Origin: Halicephalobus mephisto
Lineage: Eukaryota; Nematoda; Chromadorea; Rhabditida; Panagrolaimidae
Length of the DNA stretch: 64,000 bases
Direction: 5' to 3'
Assembly: GCA_009193035.1 (NCBI GenBank)
Contig: SWDT01000224.1
Span: 124,001 to 188,000, forward strand
Numbering within the stretch: the first letter of the stretch is position 1; each line of letters starts with the position of its first letter. Below are positions 37,353 through 49,100 of the stretch, piece after piece. The notes below the pieces were generated by a model. The model worked only from the letters and a program-made list of their open reading frames with translations. It was not told the origin of the DNA and did not search any database. A program made the position numbers and the translations under genes.

Positions 37353-38456
37353 ATGAGATCAAAGACGCGCAAATATATCCATCCAGCTTATCGACAACTT
37401 GTGCTAAGGTAAGTCGACGAATATCTCATTTTATCTAGTCAATTTTACGAAAACAGTTGTTCATTTGTGTTGATTTATTGATCCTTTTCAGAAAGCAACG
37501 ATTGTGCCGACGAGCAAAAAGGAAAATTTCAACTGCCAGGAAAATCCTCGATCGCGCTATTCACTACTCCCCGATTCCGTGTGTTCAGCCGTTTCTCTGT
37601 CATCAATGCGGACTGTCGTCTTGTGAACTGCATACTTTACTGGAACATAATTGCGGCAAAAAAATCGGTGGACTTTCTGAATACGCCAATTGTAAGTTTT
37701 TTTAATTTTTTTATATAAAAGTGGTTTTTTCTAGGGCAAAGGATTGTCGTACATGGATACAAAAGTAAAGCCAAAGATGCTTTGGCCGTGTTAGAGACTG
37801 TTCCTTTCCCTCAAAAAGCAAGACTCCAGAGAATCACGGCGAAGAAACACGAGGAAGCCGTCGATGGTCCCGTCGCTCCCGTTTTCAACCCGAAGTCGTT
37901 AGTGTGGGTTTATTTTCGTCCATTTATGTACCTTAATGACCGAAGTTCCAGAGATTGTGCTTATGGAGTTTTGGAAACAACCCAATTCTGTCATTCTCCA
38001 GATGAAGTTGAAGTCGAAGGTCCCCACAAGGTCATTGAAAGAGAAACGCTCGTGGAAGACGACCTCTACAGCGGACCGAAAAGAGTAGGGTACTATTGCC
38101 AGAAATGCAGAAGAATATTTAGACCGTTTTACGCTTTCACAAACCACTTGGTAGAGGGATCAATATGTGCCAATCTTCCTGATCCTGAGCAAGTTGATGT
38201 AAGTCAATTTTTTCTTATGAAAGTTAGTCGGAAATTGCAGATAACGAGTCTCTTTCCTCTCAACGGCAAAATCACAGAACCGACGGTGTTCGAACCACCA
38301 AAATACGAAATGACGTGTACTCGATGTAAACAATCGGATTTTGAATCTAGAGAGAAATTTCATGAACACTTGTTTGATTGTGCAAGGAATCCAGAATTTG
38401 ATACAGATGAAGACCCCGTTCCAACTGACACTTTCTCAGAATCGAGTTCAACATAG
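37353..38456 (+). CDS. C2HC-type zinc-finger protein, unrecognised
   Basis: Four exons (37353-37408, 37492-37691, 37735-38198, 38241-38456) give 311 residues from ATG 37353; an ATG at 37350 is also in frame. The N-terminus is strongly basic (RKQRLCRRAKRKISTARK). Three Cys2-His-Cys type fingers are visible: FLCHQCGLSSCELHTLLEHN with a final C, YYCQKCRRIFRPFYAFTNHL ending in C, and MTCTRCKQSDFESREKFHEH ending in C. The tail is acidic and Ser/Thr-rich. Likely nuclear, possibly DNA- or RNA-binding; no family name can be given. Its 5' end abuts that of oig-4 on the other strand. Confidence 0.7.
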
Positions 38457-38725
38457 ACCGCTGGATTGAAACCACGATATTTACGGGTGTTCGTGTTCGC
38501 CTTTGTTCGGAAAACAAGTTTAATCTGAAAAAAGTATTTATTTTTTGATTTTATAAAATTTTCAAGATAATGTACACGGAAGTTAATTTTGGATAGTGAT
38601 TAATCACCCAAGTAGGATTTTTAGTATTGGTGCAGACGTAGGTTACGGTAAGGATTCTGGAGGATGATGAACAAAGTCGTAACCTTAGTCGAGGAAGTTG
38701 GATTTCGGGATTTGATAAAGCTGGT

Positions 38726-40549
38726 TTAGAGGGAATTTTTGAACTTGTTTTTGCATTGGAACGAACAAAAAGTTTTTCCGTCTTTGAAAACGAATTTTCG
38801 AGAAACTAAATGAACATTACAGTAAGCGCATCTGAAGCACTCTAATCTGTTGTGCCAGAAGTATTCCTTATGGGAAAGTCGGGATTCGTCTGGTTTGATC
38901 ATTTTTTTGCAAGTGTTGCAGAATTCTCCGAACAAAACAGCATGACATTCGAAACAGAATTGTTGACCGTTCAAGTGGACGTATTTCTTTCCTCCTAAGG
39001 GTTCATCGCATTTGGAGCAACAGAAATGGTCGGTATGCCAGGACTTCCCATCTGCTTCGGTGTATTCTCTTGTGAGAATTAATTCGTCACAACCACTGCA
39101 ACGAGGGAAACGGGTGTCTCCGTAGTGACGACCACAAAGGTACTTGCCGTTTTTGAAGAAGTAAAGAAGGTCGGTCAGGAGGTTCTCGCAGGTGGAACAC
39201 CGGAAACAGTCCTTGTGGAAGATGTCCTCTCCGTGGGAAGTCACTATTTTAGTTTCCCCGGATTTCAGATGAGAACCACATTTGCTGCAGGAACTGGTGG
39301 TAGTTTCCTTGATGGAATGCTCCAGAATTGTGGATTCAATCGTTTTCTTCGAATCCGCATTAGATTTAAAATCGTTCTCATCACACTGGACGGCTTTAGC
39401 CACCCCAAAATGCTGAAACATTCTAAAATATATACATTCCAAAAATCATATATGGATTTTCCACGAAACTATCTCAAGGTGAATTTCCAGAAGTTTTAGA
39501 AACCAAATCTACGTGATAATTTTGATTTTGTATTATTTCGTAATTATACGCGATTTCATAATTACTTTTTTGGAACTATATTCTGTCTGGATTGATTTAA
39601 AACTTCTGATTCGAGGTCACAAAACTTTTCGTTTACCTTCGAGGGTTAATTTTCATATATGAAAATATTAATTAACATCCGGAAAATCACCAAAAATTGC
39701 GATCGAAAATGGGTTCCTTTTTTGTATTGAAAAATTCCTTACTTTCTTTTTTGTTTCATCTACGAATTCTTTCATGTTTCTTTGAGCTTCTTCGGAAGCA
39801 TTCCAGTCTTGGATAAATAATCCTGCTGTTTGAGTTTCTTTTGAGTCGACGGCAGGGAAGAACTCAGAAGTGTCCATCCAAGTGGAGGCCATGGATCTCG
39901 CATTAGAAACAGAATCGGTTTTATTCGAATCTTCAGAATTCCTCCTGAATGAATTTCCCACGACTGATTTCATGACGAAATCTGTTTCTTCCATAGAAAT
40001 AGAAGTTGATTTAAAATTCGTTTCTAATTTATCAATTTCATCCACCAACGTTCTCGAAGACGAAGAAGACAGGAAGGATTCAGAAACGACCGATCCAGAA
40101 TCGTCACTCGTTCCCCAATCCCGACTTGCGGTCTTCAAAACATCAGATTCAGTAGCCTGCGGAATCATTTTCACATTTGAATTATTATTATTAAACTTCT
40201 CAGATAGATGCCAATGCCCGAATAAAGAACCTAAAAAACTCGATATATAGAAGTTTAAAAATCCAAAAACTTACAAACAACAATATCACAATCTTTGTGT
40301 TCTACTGTAGGAATATCGTGGGAATCAATTTTACAACCACAGACTTTGCAAATCTTCCTCCAGTAGTGGAGATCGAGCCCGGAACAACGTTCACAATGCA
40401 GACAAGGAGCTCCAGCCCCGTATTCGTGACACAAACCAAACTGAAAATAAAACTAATTCCATAAAAAACCCAAATAAATATTAGAACCATTCAAAAGAAA
40501 AAAACTAACATGATGCTGTTTTTCCAGATGTTGAAATGATGGTTTCATG
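38726..40549 (-). CDS. tes-1: Testin (three LIM domains, PET domain not seen)
   Basis: Actin/junction-associated LIM protein. Four exons (40511-40549, 40275-40440, 39743-40230, 38726-39412) give 459 residues. The N-terminal cysteine-rich block FGLCHEYGAGAPCLHCERC and HYWRKICKVCGCKIDSHD is the testin signature. The C-terminus has three LIM domains (first starting SCSKCGSHLKSGE, second SGCDELILTREYTEADGKSW, third NTCKKMIKPDESRLSHKEYF) with the testin-type end RLECFRCAYCNVHL and FCSFQCKNK. Between them, where testins carry a PET domain, there is only a Ser/Thr/Glu-rich stretch of about 150 residues. The intron 39413-39742 holds a family A repeat. The symbol rests on the N-terminal block and the LIM order. 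Confidence 0.8.
39470..39680 (+). repeat. Dispersed intronic repeat, family A copy 3
   Basis: Shares TACGTGATAATTTTGATTTT, TTTCGTAATTA and TTTCATATATGAAAAT with the other copies. It occupies most of the largest intron of the testin gene. Confidence 0.55.
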
Positions 40550-41053
40550 TAGCTGTGAGAATTGTCAACCCGGGCCGTCATTATTTCCGAGTAGAATAGT
40601 GTTGAGAAATAACGCAAAATTTAATGATATTGGAATTTGGGATATCCGCTGGAAGATTGAAACGCGAGATTGGAACTGTTTGCAGACAAATAATATCATT
40701 CAATTCCATCCATTCAAATGGACAAGAAAGGGGAAAAGGTTCTCCGACAATTTCATTTGTGGAAGACGCGCATGACTCATCCAACTATTGATAACTCTTT
40801 CAGCGGTAATTTCGTTGTGGATAACTCATCTGGTTCTAGGTTCATATACGCCGACAGAATAGATCCTTTTTAGGACAGATTTGTCCCAGGAACTTGAGAT
40901 CACACTCCTTCGGTCAGGAATCGAACTCAGGACCTAGTAAACAGTAGTCAAGCATACCAACCACTACACTACAACTTCAAAAGTCGTCTGTTAAAAAACA
41001 AACTTTAAAATGTTCATTTTTATGAAATTAAAATGCACAACAAATAATGGAAT
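40550..41053. other. Spacer between testin and sas-4, with SINE-like sequence
   Basis: Upstream region of testin and downstream region of sas-4. A tRNA-like stretch at 40840-40985 is listed separately. Overlapping frames of 67 and 79 codons on the two strands near 40540-40790 are not supported. Confidence 0.4.
40840..40985 (-). repeat. tRNA-derived, SINE-like sequence
   Basis: On the minus strand an A-box-like TAGTGTAGTGGTTGGTATG is followed about 30 bases later by the B-box-like GAGTTCGATTCCTGA, then by non-tRNA sequence. The acceptor and T arms do not pair properly, so this is not a functional tRNA. Confidence 0.4.
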
Positions 41054-43721
41054 TCATTTGTAAAGATGAGTACATCTTGATCGCTTTACACATAGTTCTT
41101 TAATAGGAGGATCCTGGTTGAGGACATGCTTGATTACAATTACACCGTGCATGGGACAGCAATTAACTTGGAGATCTTTTTGTTCATTTCCTGGATAATG
41201 TACACGAAGACTGAAAACTCCATCATAGTCGTCGGAATCCTTTCTTGCAAGCTGGAAAATTTACTCTAATTTCAATAACAAGAAAAAACTCACAATAAAA
41301 CTAGGATGTTCAATCTTGTCGACTCCATTTTCATTCACTAGAAAACTTCCATCAGAACGTTCGGCAGTTTTCTTGGCATTCATGTCTAGTTCTTCTACTT
41401 TCTGATCTGGATAAATCCTCTTCCTCGAGTTTAATTCATAAACCTCCGTAACACTAATGTCACCATAGTAGATCTGCTCAAATCTTTTTCCATCTGGTCT
41501 GAATATTGTTTTATCGTCGTTCGGTCTGTGAATTTCGAGTTGCTTATTATCGTAAGCATTGATTTTGATTCCATGGAATAGAATAGAAATCTGCTTGTTC
41601 GAGGAAAAATACGAAACTTTCAACGGAAGACCATCACCACAACGATATTGAAAATCGTCGTTTTCATAAACAAGAGACTCACATCGACAGGATTTTCTTC
41701 TTGACCATCGAATATAAGTATGTGCATTTGAGTAATATTTCGACGTAGATTTTTCATCTTCATCCACTTTTCGACAAACCATGTCGTTAGGAATCAATTT
41801 CAGAAATTCATTTGTGCTTTCGTTTTCGTCGTTTTCAAAAACTTCTTCTGGATCGAGAGTAGAAGAAACGAAAGTCTCAGCAATGGGCGAGCCCCATCGA
41901 ACATTCTTGTTAGAAGAAGTCGGAGTAAATCGATCAATTTGAGGATTATCAGACTGCAAACTAATTGGCAACGTAAGCTCAGTAGGGGGACTTGGAGTAG
42001 GTACTGAAAACAAACCAGTCGACATTCCTCCACATGAACAATTGGAACAGTTTTTCCTATTTCTTCCTGCTGCATTCCTCTGTTGTAGAGGTGTTCTTCC
42101 ATTTGGTTCGTTGATTCTTTGAAATAGTACTTCTGGCTCTTTGGCTCCTGGAGTTTCGTATCTCCGACGAAGCCTGTTCAATTCTCTTTCATGGTTCAAT
42201 TTATTCTAAAAACTAAATTACAAAAAGCTAAAAATAAAATAACTTACGGCCATTATTTCGTGTTGATTAGCGTACTTTATTCGTTTCGTTTTTTCCTCCT
42301 CATAAGCAGTCGTCAACTCTGCGTTTTTCTTTTTCGAATCGTCGAGATTCTTCCTCAAAATCAAAATCTGCCGTCCTTGTTCTGTTGATCTACTTTTCAG
42401 CATTTCAATTTCTTTTTTCAAATTTTCAGGAACTTCTTCAAACATTTTAACTTTGTCTTTTTCTAATTTCAATTTCGCTTTCAGATCAACAAGTTTTCTT
42501 TCGCTTTCTTGAAGATTCCGCTTCAATCCAGCTTCATGTTCTTGAGCTTGTTTCTGCAACATCTCGAATTTCTGTTCTCTAATCTTCTCGAGTTGTTCAG
42601 TTTTCTCTCGTTTAAGGTCAAATCCCAGGTCAAGCATCATAATCATACCTCGAAGTTGTTCAGCCAGATTCTCTAGAGTTTCATCAGGAACAGTTTTCAA
42701 CATAGGAGTAGATAACAAAGTTGGTTTTTTATCGTCTTTCGGTCGTTGGACAGGAGGCAGATCAGGGATATTGTATCTTGGAATCTTCGGGGTACTCTTC
42801 CGTTTTGCAGAAAGTTCAACTCCATTGATTTCAGCAACACGTTGCAGGAAGGAAGAAGCATCAAGTGATGATAACTCTTTTCTGTCATGATGCACGTGTT
42901 TTCTATCAGCGTGTGAAAACTGAATTTTCGGCAATGACAAATTTGGCATACACCGTAGATGAGGCGAGAATAAATGTGATTCACTATCCTGTACATCGTC
43001 TGATTCCATTATGACAAGCGGTTCTCCATCTACTACCGAAGAAGTTGCAATAGATCCTTGGTCGTTTACTGTAGAAGTCTCAATAGAACAACGATCATAC
43101 ATTTCCTCCGGAAACCGTCCCTTCGGATTCACAGGAGTCGTAAAATCAGTACTTGTTGACTTAACAGAGGGAGTTGGTCCATTTCTCACGCTGATTTCGT
43201 CATCTGAAGGTTGTAATACCATTCTTTCGACTTTTTTAGCAAATTCCGGAGCAATTTCGGCAAAGGCTTGAACACAGGCATCTCCTTTTTCAGCAAGATC
43301 TTTAGAAGTAATAGAGGAACTTCCTTGAGATCTTTGGTCCACTTCTTCGTCGACTTGAGCTTGCTCATGTTGGCTTCTTCCAGATTCGTTCCCATCGATG
43401 GGAGAAGGCTGAGAATCAGCCAAACCGGAATCCGCAGTCCTTGGACGTAATGGTAAAGCCTCAAATATAATCATAACTTTAATAAAAATCAAATACACTT
43501 ACAGAATAATGAGGAATAGGCGAAATAGAGGTACCTGTGGATTCAGGCAAGTTGCCACTGCTGCTCTGTTTCGGCGTTGAAGTACGGTTCGTCGACATTC
43601 CGTGGTAACCTAGTGAAGATGACGATCGTGATCTTTGGGCTGGAAACGGTTGATACCTCACTAATCCGGCACCTTTTTTGAGAAATGGGAATGGTCCTTT
43701 GCGAGGTGGATCTGGGTCCAT
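41054..43721 (-). CDS. sas-4: Centriole assembly protein SAS-4 (CPAP/CENPJ)
   Basis: Centriolar scaffold that controls microtubule addition and centriole length. Four exons (43503-43721, 42248-43459, 41294-42205, 41054-41251) give 846 residues. Near the N-terminus PFPFLKKGAGLVRYQP is the microtubule-binding motif of CPAP/SAS-4. A disordered Ser/Pro-rich region follows, then a coiled coil (about residues 340-480, LKREKTEQLEKIREQKFEML and following) and the C-terminal TCP10/G-box domain of beta-strand repeats (IFRPDGKRFEQIYYGD and neighbours), which in the family binds STIL/SAS-5. The ATG follows TTTTTAGATTA, a likely trans-splice acceptor. The acceptor at 43460 (TATTTGAG) is weak but in phase. 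Confidence 0.85.
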
Positions 43722-44309
43722 TAATCTAAAAATAAACTTAAAAGATTAAAATTAAAACGAGTCACGGCGAAAAATAAACCTCGTTCTTCCTCCGATCGAT
43801 TAAGGAAAAGATTAGAACCGGGTAACCCACGAAAACATGCAAAAAGAGGGACAAAGAAAAACGGCAGATCAATTTATTCAGTTCGTTGCGCTGGTAACCA
43901 TTAGAGAAAAAACCAAGCTGAGCGAACCTAGAACATTTGCGCGGCAATCTCTGTCAGATCGTCACCGAAATTGGCACTTGCTGGAGTAACTAGGCCCAGT
44001 CAAGGCTGTCCTTCGTCTTGGATAAACGCCGTAAACGATCCGTGACAACAATCGTAAATCTTAGACTTGGAAATGGCTGGATTTAGGAAACAGAAATATA
44101 AAAGTAAAAATGGAAAAAGGAAGATTCTCAAAAACGGACGCGGAAACGACCACCTGTGGCGCTTTCGAAAGCGATAACACGACTCTAATGGCAATCAATA
44201 GTCGCAGGATAAACAATAAAATAACATGAAGTCGAAGAAAAATCGGAGTAAATTTATATGAAAATATTTAAAAAGAACGGAGAGCGAGAAAGGGTTTTCA
44301 AAAAGTACA

Positions 44310-44321
44310 TTTCGCGCCAAA
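44310..44321. promoter_or_regulatory. E2F/DP-like site
   Basis: TTTCGCGCCAAA matches the E2F/DP consensus (TTTSSCGC with the CGCGCC core) and lies about 590 bases upstream of the sas-4 start. The same 12-mer occurs at 63884-63895. Function is inferred only from the motif. Confidence 0.35.
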
Positions 44322-44858
44322 GTGGTCAGCGACTTTTCGGCTTGGCCAGATTTGACGAAACATGGGAAACAGTTGGTCTGGACTTATTTTCACGGTTTGT
44401 TGACCTTGCTTAATTAGCTATCGATTCTTATATCGATTTCCTGCAGAATTAAATGCTATACTTTCAGTTATTCTTGGTGATTTTTCCAAGGTGTAAATTA
44501 CGATATATAAAGACTCATATTTCCCATCACAGATGGGTAAATTTCCACTTCATTTAAAGGATAAATATTGCCTATGAATATTGCTCCTGGTGTTACTGTA
44601 AATTGGAGTCATTACTTAAAATTATGACAAATCCTCTTTATTGAAATTAGCTGAAGTAAACTTCACATAGACGACCATTTTGACGATATTACTTTGAATA
44701 CTACTAATTACGAATTGTGTAAGTTGGATTTGTCATATATCATCTTAAATCAATAATCTTTAGCTTAAAATGTTTTGTTCAATTGGGTGAACTAATTACA
44801 AAGTAATTTTACAAACTTTTATGCATATTTAGGTTTGTGAAAAATTCTACCAATTACG

Positions 44859-45072
44859 TGTTGGAACAAAAACAGACTAGGAAGAAAGGTCCTGAAGCGA
44901 TAGCCTGAATATCAGGGACCGTGGGATACTGTATGTTACGAGTGAAGCTGTCCTTGGGTTGTGTGTTAAAATTATTATAATATAAACTATCTTTGTCTTA
45001 TTGTTCTAGTAAAGACTTATATTACGTGTTTTACCTTAACATTGTGGTATAAAATTAATTGATTCTTCCAAC
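44859..45072 (+). mobile_element. Solo-LTR-like element, copy 2 (diverged)
   Basis: Starts TGTTGGAACAAAAACAG, contains AGCCTGAATATCAGGGA, GGATACTGTA and GGGTTGTGTGTT in the same order as copy 1 read on its own strand, and fades out after AACATTGTGG near ATTCTTCCAAC. It is clearly more diverged than copies 1 and 3 are from each other. Confidence 0.6.
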
Positions 45073-45479
45073 TGGATATCTGTCTGTTGCGATGTTAATA
45101 AAAATTTATTCAAAACAATTTAAAAAATTCAACAACGTTATTTTTGATGAAATAAATTAATCAAAGATTTTAATAATAGCTATTTGTCATTTTTTTGAAT
45201 ATCTGACTTTAATCGATTTCAGTAATGAAGGATCCCGGCTCTTTAAAGAATCAATAATCGTTCTGCAAGGCGCCGCTCATCTGACTAAATTGATATCACA
45301 AGAAACAAAAGTATAAGCACGTGAAAAGCATGATAGATTTAAAAGTAGTTTAAATTAATTTTTATGCAATTTATTTAAGAAAATAAAAACACTGAAATTG
45401 CTTGCGAAAATACTTTAACATTAATTTTAAAGTTACAATTTAATAGAATAAGTACCGTAATTAGAAATGGTAGTCCATC

Positions 45480-45770
45480 ATTGAGTTGCCGATTTTTATT
45501 AACGAAAAAAAATTAACTTTTTAAAGAAAATTAAATTTTTAAAGAAATTAAATTTTTAAATAAATTAAAATTTTTAAATAAATAAAAAAATTTAAAATCT
45601 AAAAAGTGAAAATTAATATGTTAAAAACTCTAAAGTACAATAAACACTGATTTTTAAATACAATTAATGTTATTTTTTAAAATAAAATATTAAAAGTTTT
45701 CATTTAAGTTGTTTAAAAATAAAATATTCAAAAATCTCCAATTTTTAGAGATGATTAAATATTAAAGTAT
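45480..45770. repeat. Low-complexity AT run
   Basis: Repeated AAATTTTTAAAGAAATTAAA and AATAAATTAAAATTTTTAA units with irregular period; slippage product upstream of the vitellogenin promoter. Confidence 0.6.
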
Positions 45771-45926
45771 TTATTTTTAGATATTGTTTTTTATAGAAAT
45801 ACGATCGTTGGAAATTAAGGATTAGGATAAAAAACTCAAATTTGTTCTTTGATTGGTTCCAGATAAAAGTCCTGCGATTGACGTCCTGAACTCCATGGCG
45901 CCAGAACCTCGCGCCGTGTTTTGGTT

Positions 45927-45933
45927 TTATCAG
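45927..45933 (-). promoter_or_regulatory. VPE2 (GATA) element of vitellogenin promoter
   Basis: TTATCAG, the reverse complement of CTGATAA, about 210 bases upstream of the vitellogenin start. In Caenorhabditis this box is a GATA-factor (ELT-2) site needed for intestinal vitellogenin expression. Confidence 0.6.
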
Positions 45934-45969
45934 TTTTTGAAGCATGACTTGAACCACTGTATTCCGGAC

Positions 45970-45976
45970 TGTCAAT
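45970..45976 (+). promoter_or_regulatory. VPE1 element of vitellogenin promoter
   Basis: Perfect TGTCAAT heptamer, the conserved vitellogenin promoter element 1 of Caenorhabditis, about 165 bases before the start codon. Confidence 0.65.
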
Positions 45977-46011
45977 CATTTCCTTATGGATCAGGCTTTC
46001 CTCGAGAAAAG

Positions 46012-46018
46012 ATTGACA
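46012..46018 (-). promoter_or_regulatory. Second VPE1 element
   Basis: ATTGACA, reverse complement of TGTCAAT, 42 bases downstream of the first copy and in opposite orientation. Confidence 0.6.
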
Positions 46019-46080
46019 CTTTTCTGGGATGGAACCGTTATGAGATAAATTTTGTCTAAAGGTCGGGGAAAAGCAATTAC

Positions 46081-46088
46081 TATAAAAG
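46081..46088 (+). promoter_or_regulatory. TATA box of vitellogenin gene
   Basis: TATAAAAG 51-58 bases before the ATG. This leaves room for only a very short 5' leader, as in Caenorhabditis vit genes, which are not trans-spliced. Confidence 0.7.
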
Positions 46089-46138
46089 CAGAATAGAAAC
46101 TTCTATCATCGTGTCAGTTTTACTGAAGTCAGTCGAGA

Positions 46139-49100
46139 ATGAGACTGATTGTTTTGTGCGGCCTTGTCGCCCTCGCCATCGCCGGCTCCGGCCGTCTCCA
46201 GCAATGGAACAACGATGCTGAACCTTTCCGTTCTGGGAAGCAGTATCGTTTCCGCTATGAGTCCCAGATTTCTTCTGGACTTGGAAACGTCGAACAGATG
46301 TCTTCCCACAGAATCTCCGCTATGGTCAATGTCAACTTCGAAACCGAACGTGTCGCTACTCTCCATCTCGAGAACATCCGCATCGGCGCCCTCAACCAGC
46401 CCATCGACGAACCCCGTCAGATGCAGCCTGCTCGTCTTTTTGAAGAGAAGGAAATCGACAGCGAGTTCCTCGAACAGCTCCAGATGCCCATGAAGTTCGA
46501 TTACGTCGACGGTCTCGTTGAACGTGTCTTCTTCCGCCAGCAGGAATCCTCCTGGTCCAAGAACATCAAGCGTGCCGTTCTCAACATGCTCCAACTCAAC
46601 TTGAAGCGCCGTGAATCCAACCTCCAGGGATACGACTGGGAACAGCTCCGCAACACCGAAGACGACAAGATGACTCAGTCCCGCATGTTCACCCTTCCTG
46701 AGGTCAGTTTTCCCTTTCCAAAAACAAACGAATCAGTTAATTTTCGACCATTTATTTTACTACTATGATTTTTCGGATCCCTATGAGTACTTTCATATAT
46801 GAAAATTAACTCTAGAAGATTCTATGCCTTGTGTAGCTCTAATTTAAGAGTTTCCAAATCCATTTAAAAAGAATGTAATTCTAGAAAATTGATTGCGAAA
46901 TAACCATTGCATACTGGGATAATTTTACAATATGATTTTTATAAATTCTATTTCAGACCACTCTTGAAGGAGAATGCCAGACTGTCTACACCATCAACAA
47001 CGTCAACGAGGAGACTTCCGATGAACGCCAGCTCTTCAACGTCACCAAGTCCATTGACTTCAAGCACTGCAGAAAGGTCGCTTCTGTCCGTTACGGACCC
47101 CGTATGGAGAAGCCCACTTTCGAATCTGAGCAGCGTGAAATCGAATCCAACGAAGTCGACCGCTCTACCGTCCTCCGCTTCCAGCTCTCTGGAAACCAAG
47201 ACAAGTACGCCATTGGCCGTGTCGAGCTCATCTCCCAATACGTCTACAAGACTTTGAACGCTGAACACGAACAGCCCCTCCAGACTGTCGTTGTTGCTCA
47301 GCTCGTCTTGGAATCTGTTGACCGTCATCACCAGAAGAACGTTCAGGTCTCTGAGAAGGAAGAATCCTTGATCTACTCCACTGAATGGGACAAGCTCGAG
47401 AAGCGCTTCTTCCAGTACGGAGATGAAGAATTCTCCCGTCAATCCAGCCCCTTCGCCAAGGTCCAGAAGAAGGTCCATCTCGCCAAGTCTTTGATCAAGA
47501 GAATCGCTCAGGATTCCCACGACAAGACCAACGGAATCTCCAACGAATCTCCCTTGAAGCTCCAGCAGCTCGTCGAACTTGTCCGCATGTGCTCTACTCA
47601 GGAATTGAAGGAAATCTATGGACAGATCTCTGAATCCAAGACTGAACAGACCATCTTCATCGACACCCTCGCCATCGCTGGAACCCGCAACACTATCCAC
47701 TTCATCGTTGAAGCCTCCTTGAAGCAGGACATCACTCCTTCCAAGACCGTCCAAGCCCTCCAACAGCTCTCTGGAGTCCCTGTTGCTTCTAACAAGCAGG
47801 TTGAACAGATCTTCCGTCTCTGCCAATCCGAAGTTGCTCAACGCTCTGGACCTCTCCGTCAGGCTTGCTGGCTCACCGCTGGTTCCCTCATTGGAGATCT
47901 CTGCAAGGAGACCGTCTACGAAACTGCTGAGGAATCTGAAGAACAATGTCCTCGTGACATCAAGGAGAAGTTCTTGAGAACTTTGATGAGCGAATACAAG
48001 CAGGCTGAAACCACCTACGAAAAGGTTCTTGCTCTTAAGGCCATCGGAAACGCCGCTATCGACCTCTCCATCTTCGACCTTGAGAAGATCATCGCTGAAC
48101 CTCGTGAATCCTCTGTTGTCCGTCAACAAGCCATCGATGCTCTCCGTCGTCTCCGCAACCAGATGCCCCGCAAGATCCAACGTATCTTGTTGCCCATCTT
48201 CAAGAACACTCAGGAACAACCTGAAGTCCGCATGACCGCTTTCTCCATGATCATGCACACCATCCCTGACAAGGCTATCCTCGACCAAATCACCTATGTT
48301 CTCTTCAACGAACGTAGCCAACACGTCAAGTCCTTCGTTTACACCACCATGAAGGCCCTCAGCCAATCCCCCGTCCAGGTTGAGAAGGAACTTGCTCGTC
48401 ACTTGGAGACTTGCCTCAAGATCGCCAAGGTTGAAGAACAACAACTTCGTGGATCTCGCTTCTATCGTGTTCCTATCTATTCTGAGGAACAGCAAGAAGG
48501 ACTCTTCGTCAACTGGGCTTCCCTCTTCTCCACCAACAACATGCTCCCCAAGCACTTGTCCCTCTCCATGGACTCCTTCCTCAATGGACTCCTCGAGAAG
48601 AACAGCTTCGAACTCAGCTTGACTCAGACCGACATTGAAACTTACTACCAACAGCTCTTCAACGAAGTCTACGGATCTGTCGAACACTCCTCCAGAAAGA
48701 ACCTTCGTGGAAACCGTCGCTCCAACGACCGTGAGGAACTTGGACGTGACCTTTTGGACGATGTCTTCGAATCTTTGAAGATCCAGCCTCGTCGTCGTTA
48801 TTCCGAAGATCAGACTCCTTACGGAATGCTCTGTCTCCGTATCCGTGACATCGACCAGATTGTTCTTCCTCTCAGCGAAGAAACTATGCCCGAAATCGTC
48901 CGCGACTTGATCAATGGACAGAGACCCAGCATCTCCACCATGGCTAAGCTTCTTGAAGGACAGAAATTCCGTGTCAACACTGTCTCTTCTCTTCATGAAC
49001 GCTCTGTCAAGATCGCCACTACTATTGGTTTGCCTTTGAAGATGCAACACTCTATGCCTGTTGTCGGATCTGTCGAAGGAGAGATCAAGGCTAAGATCCA

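Larger units (their letters stand above)
43722..46138. other. Divergent spacer between sas-4 and vitellogenin
   Basis: About 2.4 kb. It holds an E2F-like site (44310-44321), a solo-LTR-like element (44859-45072), a low-complexity AT run (45480-45770) and the vitellogenin promoter (45920-46090), all listed separately. No gene is supported. Confidence 0.5.

Noticed and set aside
40890..40980. Possible tRNA gene on the minus strand
   Set aside because: A- and B-box-like motifs are present, but acceptor and T stems do not pair, so it is listed as SINE-like.
42697..42996. 99-codon minus frame inside sas-4
   Set aside because: Out-of-frame shadow of the sas-4 coding exon.
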